Below, piece after piece: positions 10,630-18,796 of a DNA stretch of 64,000 nt. Position numbers and translations under genes: made by a program. Each line of letters opens with the position of its first letter. Position 1 is the first letter of the stretch. The notes under the pieces were generated by a model. It searched no databases. It was not told the origin of the DNA and was given only the letters and a program-made list of their open reading frames with translations. Source of the DNA: Rhodobacterales bacterium RIFCSPHIGHO2_02_FULL_62_130 (GTDB lineage Bacteria > Pseudomonadota > Alphaproteobacteria > Rhodobacterales > Rhodobacteraceae); assembly GCA_001828855.1 (NCBI GenBank), contig MHZT01000051.1:186001-250000 (forward strand), read 5' to 3'.

Positions 10630-12192
10630 ATGTCCGATCTGTTCGAAGACCGCCCCGCCGCCACCAACGCGCCCGAGTTTACCGTCTCGGAACTGTCCGG
10701 CGCGGTCAAGAAGGTGATCGAGGGCGAATTCGGTCAGGTCCGCGTGCGTGGCGAGGTGGGGCGCGTCAGCCGTCCGGCCTCGGGGCATCTTTACTTTGCG
10801 CTGAAGGATGATCGCGCCAGCCTGGATGCGGTGTCGTGGAAGGGGCAGGTTGCGCGGATGCAGGTGCGCCCCGAAGAGGGGATGGAGGTTATCGCCACCG
10901 GCCGCATGACCACCTTTCCGGGCCAGTCGAAATACCAGATGATCGTCGATGATGTGGCCCCTGCTGGGGCGGGCGCGCTGATGGCGATGCTGGAAAAGCG
11001 CAAGGCGGCGCTGGGGGCCGAAGGGCTGTTTGACCCTGCGCGCAAGAAACCGATCCCCTATCTGCCGAAGGTGATCGGGGTTGTCACCTCGCCTTCCGGT
11101 GCGGTGATCCGCGATATCCTGCACCGCTTGCGTGACCGTTTCCCGCGCCATGTGCTGATCTGGCCGGTGGCGGTGCAGGGGCAGGCCTGCGCTGGTGACG
11201 TTGCGGCGGCCATTCGCGGGTTCAATGCGATTGAGCCGGGTGGCCCGATCCCGCGCCCCGATCTGATTATTGTGGCGCGTGGGGGCGGATCGTTGGAGGA
11301 TCTGTGGGGGTTCAACGAGGAAATCGTGGTGCGGGCGGCGGCGGCATCCCGCATCCCGCTGATCTCGGCTGTGGGGCATGAAACCGATACCACGCTGATC
11401 GACTATGCCTCTGATCTGCGCGCGCCGACGCCGACGGCGGCGGCGGAACTGGCGGTTCCGGTGCGGCTGGAACTGGTGGCGACGCTGGATGCCAGTGCCG
11501 CACGTCTGTCGCGCGGGGTGGCGCAGGGGGTGGGCTTGCGCGGCCAGCGCTTGCGCGATCTGGCCCGCGCGCTGCCACGGCCCGAGGCATTGCTGGCGCA
11601 ACCCCGCCAGCGGTTTGACGGCGCGGTGTTGCGGCTTGGCGGGGCGCTGGGGATGGCTGCCAGCAAGAAACGCGCAAGCTATAGCGCGGTCGCAGGGCGG
11701 CTTCGGCCCGAGGCATTGCTGGCCCTGCTGGCGCGGCGGCGCGAGCAAGGTCTGTCCTTGATGCGCGCGCTGGATACCGCGCGGGCGCGGCGGGTCGAGC
11801 GGGCGTCTGACCGTGTGGGGGCGCTGTCGGCGCGTCTGGCCCCTGCGCTGGCGCGGGTGATCGCCGATGCCGCGCGCAAGACGGGCGAGGGACGCGCGAA
11901 ACTGCTGCTGCTGGACGCGCGCTTGCAGGCGGCCCCTGCGGCGCGGTTGGCGGCCCTGTCGGAGAGGCTAGACTCGCTGGACCGCATCCGCACCACGCTG
12001 GGCTATGCCGAAACGCTGAAGCGCGGCTATGCGGTGGTGCGGGGCGATGGCCATGTTGTCACCAGCAAAGCGGCGGCTGAAAAGGCACTGTCGGTTGAGG
12101 TCGAATTTGCCGATGGCCGTCTGGTTCTGGGCGGAAAAGGGCCAAGGAAGGCCAAGGCCGAGGGTGGGCCAGCGCAGGGCAGCTTGTTTTAG
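10630..12192 (+). CDS. xseA: Exodeoxyribonuclease VII large subunit
   Basis: The 520-residue protein begins with the OB-fold (VSELSGAVKKVIE, GEVGRVSRPASGHLYF). It continues with the catalytic domain carrying GVVTSPSGAVIRDI, IVARGGGSLEDLWGFN and SAVGHETDTTL. A long helical, Arg/Ala-rich coiled-coil region and a C-terminal beta segment (LKRGYAVVRG) follow. XseA with several XseB subunits degrades single-stranded DNA and acts in mismatch repair and repair of topoisomerase adducts. I chose the ATG two codons inside a possible TTG because it gives the normal N-terminus. xseB is not adjacent. Confidence 0.95.
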   Translation: MSDLFEDRPAATNAPEFTVSELSGAVKKVIEGEFGQVRVRGEVGRVSRPASGHLYFALKDDRASLDAVSWKGQVARMQVRPEEGMEVIATGRMTTFPGQSKYQMIVDDVAPAGAGALMAMLEKRKAALGAEGLFDPARKKPIPYLPKVIGVVTSPSGAVIRDILHRLRDRFPRHVLIWPVAVQGQACAGDVAAAIRGFNAIEPGGPIPRPDLIIVARGGGSLEDLWGFNEEIVVRAAAASRIPLISAVGHETDTTLIDYASDLRAPTPTAAAELAVPVRLELVATLDASAARLSRGVAQGVGLRGQRLRDLARALPRPEALLAQPRQRFDGAVLRLGGALGMAASKKRASYSAVAGRLRPEALLALLARRREQGLSLMRALDTARARRVERASDRVGALSARLAPALARVIADAARKTGEGRAKLLLLDARLQAAPAARLAALSERLDSLDRIRTTLGYAETLKRGYAVVRGDGHVVTSKAAAEKALSVEVEFADGRLVLGGKGPRKAKAEGGPAQGSLF

Positions 12193-12326
12193 CGATGTTT
12201 GAATAGTGCTAGGGGTGGTCGAAGCGATTGGTTTAACAAGGCAGTGTAACTCGTTTCATCTGGCTTCGGATTCGACCAAGTGCGGACACCGCGCTGACCC
12301 TTCGAAATGTTGAAAAATCCCAAACC

Positions 12327-12728
12327 CTAAACCCCCACGTCCGGCCCTGCGCAGGGCATCGGGCCGTCGCTCTGGGCGACCTCGGACAGGGTGATGCCGT
12401 CAGGGTCACCCACAAAGCGTGCGGCGATTCCGCCCTCGCGCCGGTAGAACCACCAGCATTGCGGATCGTTCGGGTCTTCGTAGACAAAGCAGATCTGGTC
12501 GCCTTTTTCATACCAATACCCGTCGCGACATTCTGAGGCGGTAAAGGCCCAGACCACGCGGCGGTTCGGCTTATACTGCTCGGTCCCCCAGACCGCGCCG
12601 TTCTCGGCATAGGTCAGGATCTTGCCGGTGGCATAGGCCTCGAACTCGGCACCGGTCATCGGGGTTTCGGCGGCAAGGGCTGCAGGGGTGGCCAGCAGCA
12701 GGATCAGGGCAAGACGGGCGCGCATCAT
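12327..12728 (-). CDS. Small secreted protein of unknown function
   Basis: The 133-residue product has an N-terminal signal peptide (MMRARLALILLLATPAALAA) with a likely cut after ALA. The mature part has paired cysteines (SECRDGYW, QICFVY, PQCWWFY) and many aromatic residues, suggesting a small disulfide-stabilised periplasmic protein. Similar proteins occur as conserved hypotheticals in Rhodobacteraceae, but I do not recognise a characterised function. It starts 10 bases after the end of the AlkB-like gene on the same strand, so co-transcription is likely. About 130 bases downstream show no further gene. Confidence 0.75.
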   Translation of the reverse strand: MMRARLALILLLATPAALAAETPMTGAEFEAYATGKILTYAENGAVWGTEQYKPNRRVVWAFTASECRDGYWYEKGDQICFVYEDPNDPQCWWFYRREGGIAARFVGDPDGITLSEVAQSDGPMPCAGPDVGV

Positions 12729-12738
12729 GGCCTCCGGT

Positions 12739-13800
12739 TCAGGATTGTGGATCGGTCGGGGATTTCCATCCGGCCAAGGCGGGGCGGATGGCGCGGCGCC
12801 ACAGCGGCGGGACCAGCGCGATCACGCAGGCCACCGGCAGTGACCACGGCAGGCGCGGGGCATCCGCCGCATCAGGCAGGCGCAGGGCGGGGTAGGGGCG
12901 GTCGGGATGGGCGTGGTGGTCGGAATGGCGTGGCGCGTTCAGCATCAGCGCCGAGGTGAACCAGAACGGCGCGTTCCAGCTATGCCGGTCGGCGACAGGC
13001 TCCAGCCGCCCGTCAGGCCTGCGCGCGCGGGTCAGGCCGTAGTGCTGGACGTAATCCGACAGCAAAAGCTGGCTTTGCGCGTGCAGCGCCAATCCGGCCC
13101 AGACTGCCATTCCGGCCACCCCTGCCAAGGCATAGGCAAGCCACAGCGCAAGGGCCGCGATCAAGAAATAGGCCAGATACGGATGCAACCCCCGCCGCGA
13201 CCCGCGGGCGCGCAGTTCGGTTTCCGCACGATAGCCCGCACGGAAACTGCCTGCCCAAGCCCGCAGGAAAAAGGCGTAATACCCCTCGCCCGATCGCGCC
13301 GAATTGGGGTCGGCGGCGGATGCTGCATGGCGGTGATGCACAAGCCGGTGCGCCGAGGCGTGGTGGCCGAACAGCAGCACGGAATAGACCAGCACGCCCA
13401 GCCGGAACAGCCCGCGACGGCTGCGATGGATCAATTCATGCGCGGCGGGGTTGGCGACCTGACCCAGCCACAACCCCACGCCGATTAACAGGAACACCCG
13501 CGCGGCAGGGGAAAGGTCTGACCCCGCCACCGCATAGATCGTCAGCGGCAGCATGAACAGGGCCGTCACGGCGATCAGAACCAGCAGTGCATCGGCGGAG
13601 GGAAATTCAGCCCCTTCGGGCGCATTTCCCATGAACAGCGCGCCAATCTGGTCCAGCGTGGCCGCCAGAACGGTCATGTAAAGCAGGCCCGACAGCGGCC
13701 AGAGTCCGCCCGCCCAGATCGCCAGCGCGAACAAGATCACGGGGCTGATCGTGACCAGCGCGAACAGTGCCATCGGAACGGGACGTGACTGAACCATCAT
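12739..13800 (-). CDS. AlkB-type di-iron membrane monooxygenase/desaturase
   Basis: A 353-residue, strongly hydrophobic protein with the eight-histidine di-iron pattern of integral membrane hydroxylases: HELIH, HHASAHRLVHHRH and RHSDHH, plus DYVQHYGL, which resembles the NYxEHYGL element of alkane 1-monooxygenases. That combination favours the AlkB branch over fatty-acid desaturases. Members hydroxylate terminal methyl groups of alkanes or fatty acids using rubredoxin-delivered electrons. No rubredoxin or reductase gene is adjacent, so the substrate is uncertain. It is transcribed divergently from ftsY and probably together with the small secreted protein gene behind it. Confidence 0.82.
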   Translation of the reverse strand: MMVQSRPVPMALFALVTISPVILFALAIWAGGLWPLSGLLYMTVLAATLDQIGALFMGNAPEGAEFPSADALLVLIAVTALFMLPLTIYAVAGSDLSPAARVFLLIGVGLWLGQVANPAAHELIHRSRRGLFRLGVLVYSVLLFGHHASAHRLVHHRHAASAADPNSARSGEGYYAFFLRAWAGSFRAGYRAETELRARGSRRGLHPYLAYFLIAALALWLAYALAGVAGMAVWAGLALHAQSQLLLSDYVQHYGLTRARRPDGRLEPVADRHSWNAPFWFTSALMLNAPRHSDHHAHPDRPYPALRLPDAADAPRLPWSLPVACVIALVPPLWRRAIRPALAGWKSPTDPQS

Positions 13801-13894
13801 TTCCCCAGTCTAGCATGGTGCCGCGCCACGACCAGCCCTTCCCACGCGGCGCGGAATTGACTAGGTGAGGGGGAGGCAAAGTTCGGGGTTCCCC

Positions 13895-14881
13895 ATGTCC
13901 TTCTTCAAGAAACTGCGCGACCGCATGTTCCGCTCGTCCGACAAGATCGGCGAGGGGCTTGACGCGCTGGTCACCCAGACGCCTGACGCGACCGCACCGG
14001 ATAAGCCGGGCCTGCTGGGGCGCATCTTCGGGGCAGGCGACGAGCCGCGTCGTGTGCTGGATGACGCGATGCTGGAAAATCTGGAAGAGGTGCTGATCAA
14101 GGCCGATATGGGCGTCGATACGGCGGTGCGGGTGACGGCCAATATCGCCGAGGGCCGTTTCGGCAAGCGCGTTTCCAGCGCCGAATTGCGCGGGGCTTTG
14201 GCGACCGAGATTGCACGGATCATGGGGCCGGTGGCGCGCCCGCTGCCGCTTTATCCGCAAAAGCCGCAGGTGGTGCTGGTGGTGGGCGTCAACGGGTCAG
14301 GCAAGACCACGACAATTGGCAAGCTGGCCTCGCAGTTCAAGGCGGCGGGAAAATCGGTGGTGATCGCGGCGGGCGATACGTTCCGCGCCGCGGCGGTGGA
14401 ACAGTTGCAGGTCTGGGGTCAGCGCGCGGGCGTTCCGGTGTTGACCGCGCCCGAAGGATCGGACCCGGCCAGTTTGGCCTTTGATGCGCTGACCAAGGCG
14501 CAGGCCGATGGCGCGGATCTTTTGCTGATCGACACCGCAGGTCGGTTGCAGAACCGTCAGGATCTGATGGAGGAACTGGCCAAGATCGTCCGCGTGATCC
14601 GCAAGAAAGACCCAACGGCACCGCACAACACCATTCTGGTGCTGGATGCCACCACGGGGCAGAACGCGGTCAGTCAGGTCGAGATTTTCCGCAAGATCGC
14701 GGATGTGTCCGGCCTTGTGATGACGAAACTGGACGGCACGGCCAAGGGCGGGGTGCTGGTATCTTTGGCCGACAAGTTCGGCCTGCCGATCCATGCCATC
14801 GGTCTGGGCGAGCAGATTGATGATCTGGCCGCCTTTGACCCCGACGAATTCGCCCGCGCGCTGGTGGGGCTTGACGCCTGA
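13895..14881 (+). CDS. ftsY: Signal recognition particle receptor FtsY
   Basis: The 328-residue SRP GTPase begins MSFFKKLRDRMF. It has a short N domain without the long acidic A domain of enterobacterial FtsY. The NG domain contains the P-loop VGVNGSGKTTTIGKLA near residue 130, DTFRAAAVEQLQ, DTAGRLQN, TKLDGTAKGG and the C-terminal GLGEQIDDL. It docks ribosome-SRP complexes to the Sec translocon at the inner membrane. A start further upstream (GTG) would only add unrelated residues. yciB follows 24 bases later. Confidence 0.96.
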   Translation: MSFFKKLRDRMFRSSDKIGEGLDALVTQTPDATAPDKPGLLGRIFGAGDEPRRVLDDAMLENLEEVLIKADMGVDTAVRVTANIAEGRFGKRVSSAELRGALATEIARIMGPVARPLPLYPQKPQVVLVVGVNGSGKTTTIGKLASQFKAAGKSVVIAAGDTFRAAAVEQLQVWGQRAGVPVLTAPEGSDPASLAFDALTKAQADGADLLLIDTAGRLQNRQDLMEELAKIVRVIRKKDPTAPHNTILVLDATTGQNAVSQVEIFRKIADVSGLVMTKLDGTAKGGVLVSLADKFGLPIHAIGLGEQIDDLAAFDPDEFARALVGLDA

Positions 14882-14905
14882 ACGGGCGCTTTTAGGAACG
14901 CAACA

Positions 14906-15505
14906 ATGCCGAAAAAGATCAATCCGATGCTGAAGCTGGCGCTGGAACTGGGGCCAGTGATCCTGTTCTTTGTGGGCTTTTCGCGGTTCAAGGATCAGAC
15001 CTTCCACATCCTTGGCGCGGATTATTCCGGCTTTATCGTAATGACGGCCGCATTTATCCCGCTGATGGTTGTGACCACGGGGATTTTGTGGGCGCTGACT
15101 GGCAAGCTGTCAAAGATGCAACTGGCGACGCTGGTGCTGGTGATCGTGTTCGGCGGCATGTCGGTCTATTTCAACGACGAGCGGTTTTTCAAAATGAAAC
15201 CGACGATGATCTACGTGCTGTTTGCGGCTATCTTGGGGTTTGGTCTGTTGCGGGGGCAGTCCTATCTGCGCTTGGTGATGGAAGAGGCGCTGCCGATGCT
15301 GCCCGAAGGCTGGATGATCCTGACCCGCCGCATCGCGGCCTTTTTCGCAGGGCTGGCGATTGCCAATGAGGTGATCTGGCGGTCGTTCAGCACCGAAACC
15401 TGGGTGACCTTCAAGACCTTTGGCCTGACGGCGGCGCTGTTCCTGTTTTTCATGACCCAAGGCAAGCTGTTACAGAAATACGGGATCGAGACCAAAAAGG
15501 ACTAA
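14906..15505 (+). CDS. yciB: YciB/IspZ-family inner-membrane protein
   Basis: A 199-residue membrane protein with about five to six hydrophobic segments. It shows the typical start of the YciB (septation protein A, IspZ) family (NPMLKLALELGPVILFF) and conserved ANEVIWR near the C-terminus. Family members affect cell envelope integrity and septation; the molecular activity is not established. It follows ftsY in the same direction and probably shares its transcript. Its stop overlaps the stop of the convergent small exported-protein gene by a few bases. Confidence 0.9.
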   Translation: MPKKINPMLKLALELGPVILFFVGFSRFKDQTFHILGADYSGFIVMTAAFIPLMVVTTGILWALTGKLSKMQLATLVLVIVFGGMSVYFNDERFFKMKPTMIYVLFAAILGFGLLRGQSYLRLVMEEALPMLPEGWMILTRRIAAFFAGLAIANEVIWRSFSTETWVTFKTFGLTAALFLFFMTQGKLLQKYGIETKKD

Positions 15506-15849
15506 AGATCGGTCGCAGGGCCGTCCAGTCCCTGCACTTTCATCTCGGCAGGCGTTTTGCGCCGGATCAGGATGTCGCCGTTCTCAAGCAGTTCCGGCGC
15601 ATGATAGTTCCGCAGATCGTCAATCAGCGCGAGAACCTCGCGCAGCTTTGGCTCCATACCGGCCATGGCCGCGCCCATTTCTTTCAGCGCCGGTTCCATA
15701 TTGGCCGCCAGACCGCGCAGCAACAGTTTGGCCCCTTCTTGCATCAGGCTAAAGCCCTGCTCGACCTCGGGGGCAGACTCCGGCTGTGCCGGCGTTTCGG
15801 CCAGCAGAGGGGCGGCGGCAAGGCACAGACAAAGCGCGATCCGTTTCAT
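15502..15849 (-). CDS. Small exported helical protein of unknown function
   Basis: This 115-residue product starts MKRIALCLCLAAAPLLAE, a signal peptide. An amphipathic, Met/Leu/Glu-rich helical stretch follows (GFSLMQEGAKLLLRGL), then a short C-terminal beta-like part (NGDILIRRKTP). Homologous small proteins are common in Rhodobacteraceae, but I do not know a proven function. A start seven codons upstream is open, yet the internal ATG gives the better signal peptide. It overlaps convergently with yciB by four bases. Confidence 0.72.
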   Translation of the reverse strand: MKRIALCLCLAAAPLLAETPAQPESAPEVEQGFSLMQEGAKLLLRGLAANMEPALKEMGAAMAGMEPKLREVLALIDDLRNYHAPELLENGDILIRRKTPAEMKVQGLDGPATDL

Positions 15850-15884
15850 GCGTCCAGTATGCGCCTGCACGGAGGGATTTCAAA

Positions 15885-16961
15885 TCAACTTGTGATGTCG
15901 ATGGTCACCGGAAAATGGTCCGAGGCGGAAAGCAGCGCATCGCGCAGTTCTGGCACCTCCATTACGGTGGGGTCATCGAACGGGTGCCAGATCCGCCAAT
16001 CAGGACGAAGGGCCGCGATCGTGGGCGACACCATGATGAAATCCAGAAGCGCCTCATAGTAGCGCTTTTGCGGTTGTAGCCAGAATCGCGCGGTGGTGGG
16101 CGTCAGCCCGACCCGTTGCGTGATGGCCATATCGGCATGAGGATCAGTCAACCGCATTGCCGGTGCCGCATCCAGCCCCATCATGATTTCAATGCCCGAA
16201 TGGCCAAACAGCTTTTCATACTCGTCCAGACCGGGGCCGTCGTTGAAGTCTCCCAGTACGATCAGGTTTTCCCCCGCCTCCAGATGGCTTTCCGCCCGCG
16301 CGCGCAGCCACAGACATTCCGCCAACTGCTTGCGGCGGTTTTCGATGGAAATCCGGGTAAATTCTTCGGGCGTCACCTGCCCGTGCGGGGTTTTCGATTT
16401 GGCATGCACGCCGATGATCCGCAGCCGCAGCCCGTCCTTGGTTTCCACCGCCAATTCCAGCGGCGGCTTGGAAAACCGCACCACATCCTCGACCCCGTCG
16501 TTATCCAGATCGGCGCGCAGAGACGTGTCAAACCGTGGAGCGCCAGCAAGGCCGTGGCTGGGCGCAGGCTCTCCCTGCGGGTCGTGCAGAACCGTCAGGC
16601 GGTCGGGGTTATACAGAAAGGCGATCTCTTGCTCGGTTTCCGAGGCGAATCCGATTACAGCCTTGCGGCAGCGCAGATCGAATTTCTGGGCGAAATTCTC
16701 AAGCGCGCGGACGGTGGACCGCCGGTGGTTGGTGTCGGGGGCTTCGATAATCATCACCCCATCCGCATCCAGCGCCGTGAACACGATGGCCAAAGAGCCG
16801 ATCTGCTCGGCCCTTGTGATGTTGTAGCGTGCGGAATATTCCCGATCTTCCAGCAGGTTGCCGCGATTGTCGAACAGCGCGTTGAACCATTCCACGTTAT
16901 AGGTGGCAAGGCGCAGCGGCCTGTCCTGCGGCTTTGGCTTTGGTTTGGGCTTGTGAGTCAT
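15885..16961 (-). CDS. Endonuclease/exonuclease/phosphatase-family protein
   Basis: A 358-residue protein of the EEP (DNase I/exonuclease III-like) superfamily. Recognisable motifs are ATYNVEWFN (metal-binding Asn/Glu region), GVHAKSK, VLGDFNDGPG (catalytic Asp and Asn) and the C-terminal SDHFPVTID (catalytic Asp-His). No signal peptide is seen; the N-terminus is a KP repeat, so a cytoplasmic location is likely. The substrate, nucleic acid or a phosphoester, cannot be told from sequence. The start ATG overlaps the stop of the upstream TerB/J-domain gene (ATGA), giving translational coupling. Confidence 0.85.
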   Translation of the reverse strand: MTHKPKPKPKPQDRPLRLATYNVEWFNALFDNRGNLLEDREYSARYNITRAEQIGSLAIVFTALDADGVMIIEAPDTNHRRSTVRALENFAQKFDLRCRKAVIGFASETEQEIAFLYNPDRLTVLHDPQGEPAPSHGLAGAPRFDTSLRADLDNDGVEDVVRFSKPPLELAVETKDGLRLRIIGVHAKSKTPHGQVTPEEFTRISIENRRKQLAECLWLRARAESHLEAGENLIVLGDFNDGPGLDEYEKLFGHSGIEIMMGLDAAPAMRLTDPHADMAITQRVGLTPTTARFWLQPQKRYYEALLDFIMVSPTIAALRPDWRIWHPFDDPTVMEVPELRDALLSASDHFPVTIDITS

Positions 16962-17671
16962 GCCGCCTTGCGCCCCTGCAATTCCGCCCATGCCGCGTTG
17001 ATAGAAATCAAGCGGCGCTCGGCCAGTTTCACCGCCTCGGCAGGTACGCCGCGTGCGATCATGGCGTCGGGGTGGCTTTCCTTCACCGCCTCGCGCCACG
17101 CCTTGCGCGCCTGTGCCAGCGAAGCATCGGGCGGAATGCCCAGCACGTCAAACGGGTCGCGCGGCGCGCCTTCGACAAAGCGCGCGCGCATCACGCGAAA
17201 GCAACGGTCATCCAGCCCGAAAATACGCGCCACTTCGGCCAGAAAAGCATCCTCTTGCGGGTGATAGCCGCCATCTGCCATGGCGATCAGGAACAGCCCT
17301 TCCAACAGATCAATCAGCACGTTGCGATCATCGGCACAAAGTTGCTGGCCCTTGTGGTTGAACATCCGCGCCACCTTGCGGGCGTAGGCATCAAATCCCG
17401 CCACATCCTCGCGTGCCAGATTGAACACGCGGGCGGCGTTCAGTTCTTCTTCGGGAGGGATGGTGAAAACGCGGCGAAAGGCAGTCACCTCGTCGCGGGT
17501 CACAGTGCCGTCGGCCTTGGCCATCTTGGCCCCCAGCGCAATCACCGCAATGGCAAACCCGACCGAGCGTTCTGCGGGCGGAGCGCCCCGCAAATGGTCA
17601 AACACAGCCGTCAGCCCCTGACCTTTGGTCAGTGCGGCAAGGGCGTCAGAGATACGGGTCCAAAGCGACAT
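16958..17671 (-). CDS. TerB-like plus J-domain protein (DjlA-type)
   Basis: The 237-residue protein combines an N-terminal helical TerB-like domain (about residues 35-165, with the paired acidic motifs KADGTVTRDE and ADGGYHPQED) and a C-terminal J domain. The J-domain HPD tripeptide is at residues 200-202. This is the arrangement of DjlA-like co-chaperones, which stimulate the DnaK ATPase, but there is no clear N-terminal membrane anchor. The target is unknown. It is coupled by ATGA overlap to the EEP-family gene downstream and follows the GNAT gene by 31 bases. Confidence 0.85.
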   Translation of the reverse strand: MSLWTRISDALAALTKGQGLTAVFDHLRGAPPAERSVGFAIAVIALGAKMAKADGTVTRDEVTAFRRVFTIPPEEELNAARVFNLAREDVAGFDAYARKVARMFNHKGQQLCADDRNVLIDLLEGLFLIAMADGGYHPQEDAFLAEVARIFGLDDRCFRVMRARFVEGAPRDPFDVLGIPPDASLAQARKAWREAVKESHPDAMIARGVPAEAVKLAERRLISINAAWAELQGRKAA

Positions 17672-17702
17672 TCGGGCAGCATAGCCTGCGCGGCGGCGAC
17701 TG

Positions 17703-18188
17703 TCAGGTCAGGAATTTCTGCATCAGCACAAGGTCGATAAAGCGGCCAAATTTATATCCGGCCTCTGGCACCGTTGCGATCTCGCGGTAGCCAAGGCTGG
17801 CATGAAAGGCGCGGCCCTGCGCGTTTTCGCCGCTGACGCCCGCAATCATCTGATGCGCGCCTGTGCTGCGGGCGTGATCCTCGATCGCCTGCATCAGCGC
17901 CCGCCCCACACCGCGACCACGCGCCTGCGGGGACAGCACCACCGTATGCTCCATACAGGTGGCATAGCCGACGCCGCCCCGAAATTGAGAATAGGTCACA
18001 AAGCCAAGCAGGCCATCCGCCTCGGCCACCAGAAAGGCGTGTCCGGCGGCATTGCGGTCCGCGATCATCCGCGCGATGTCATCGGGCGATTTTTCCTGCG
18101 CGTTGAAGGTGATGGCGGTATCCCTGATCCACGGGTTCCACAGATCGGCCAAAGCGGCAGCATCGGCAAAGGTCGCAGGGCGGATCAT
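17703..18188 (-). CDS. GNAT N-acetyltransferase (phosphinothricin acetyltransferase-like)
   Basis: A 161-residue GNAT-fold protein starting MIRPATFADAAALADLWNPW and carrying the acetyl-CoA-binding motif QARGRGVGRALMQAIED. The order of motifs (VVLSPQARGRGVG, then GVSGENAQGRAFHASLGY) matches the phosphinothricin/methionine-sulfone acetyltransferase subgroup. That group often acetylates amino-acid-like substrates; the real substrate is unknown. Its start overlaps the VOC-protein stop (ATGA), so it is translationally coupled within the polyphosphate-gene transcript. Confidence 0.87.
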   Translation of the reverse strand: MIRPATFADAAALADLWNPWIRDTAITFNAQEKSPDDIARMIADRNAAGHAFLVAEADGLLGFVTYSQFRGGVGYATCMEHTVVLSPQARGRGVGRALMQAIEDHARSTGAHQMIAGVSGENAQGRAFHASLGYREIATVPEAGYKFGRFIDLVLMQKFLT

Positions 18189-18796
18189 TGAATAACCCGC
18201 ACCCCATGCGGGGTTGCAAAGCTGGCGCGCAACTCTTTGCTTTGACCCGCGACAATCTCCACGCGCGGATCATGCAAATTCAGAGCCGCGCGCAAGGAAT
18301 CGGCCTGCGGGTGCGCGATTTCCAGACGGGTCAGGCGCAGGCCGCTTTCGGGCAGGGCGCGGGCTGGGTGCAAAGCACCTTCCCATTGGATCAGCGCCGG
18401 AAAGCAGCCGTCAAACGGCAGTTTGCCATCGGCAGGCACCGCCATCTGCCAGCGGTAATCGCCGCGCTGCAAGGACACCGGCACCCCCACCCCGACTGGA
18501 GCCTGCGCCACCTCTGCCACCAGATCATCACAGCGCGCAATCCAGTTGGTCAGGCGCGGACGGCCTGCGAAATTGTCCAGATCGAACCAGCGCGGCCAGT
18601 CGGGCTTGGGGGCCGCAGGGTCGGCAGCGATCACCTCTAGATACAAATCGCCCAAGCCGATCAGGCGGTTATGGGTGGACATATGGGGATGCTGCCCGCC
18701 ACCGGCCAAGGCAACGCCCAGTGCTGCCTCAACCGCCGCCACACCTTCCTCCAGCGTTTCCGCCGAAACCGCAAGGTGGTCAAAGGTCAGCGTCAC
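18185..18796 (-). CDS. VOC-superfamily (glyoxalase-like) protein
   Basis: A 203-residue protein beginning TFDHLAVSAETLEEG, typical of the glyoxalase-like VOC fold, with HMSTHNRLIGLGDLYLEVIA in the first module and a second, more diverged half. VOC proteins are metal-dependent lyases, isomerases or dioxygenases, or resistance-related binders; no specific reaction can be assigned. It overlaps the ppx stop by four bases and the GNAT start by four bases, so it lies in the middle of a tightly coupled operon. Confidence 0.82.
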   Translation of the reverse strand: MTLTFDHLAVSAETLEEGVAAVEAALGVALAGGGQHPHMSTHNRLIGLGDLYLEVIAADPAAPKPDWPRWFDLDNFAGRPRLTNWIARCDDLVAEVAQAPVGVGVPVSLQRGDYRWQMAVPADGKLPFDGCFPALIQWEGALHPARALPESGLRLTRLEIAHPQADSLRAALNLHDPRVEIVAGQSKELRASFATPHGVRVIQ

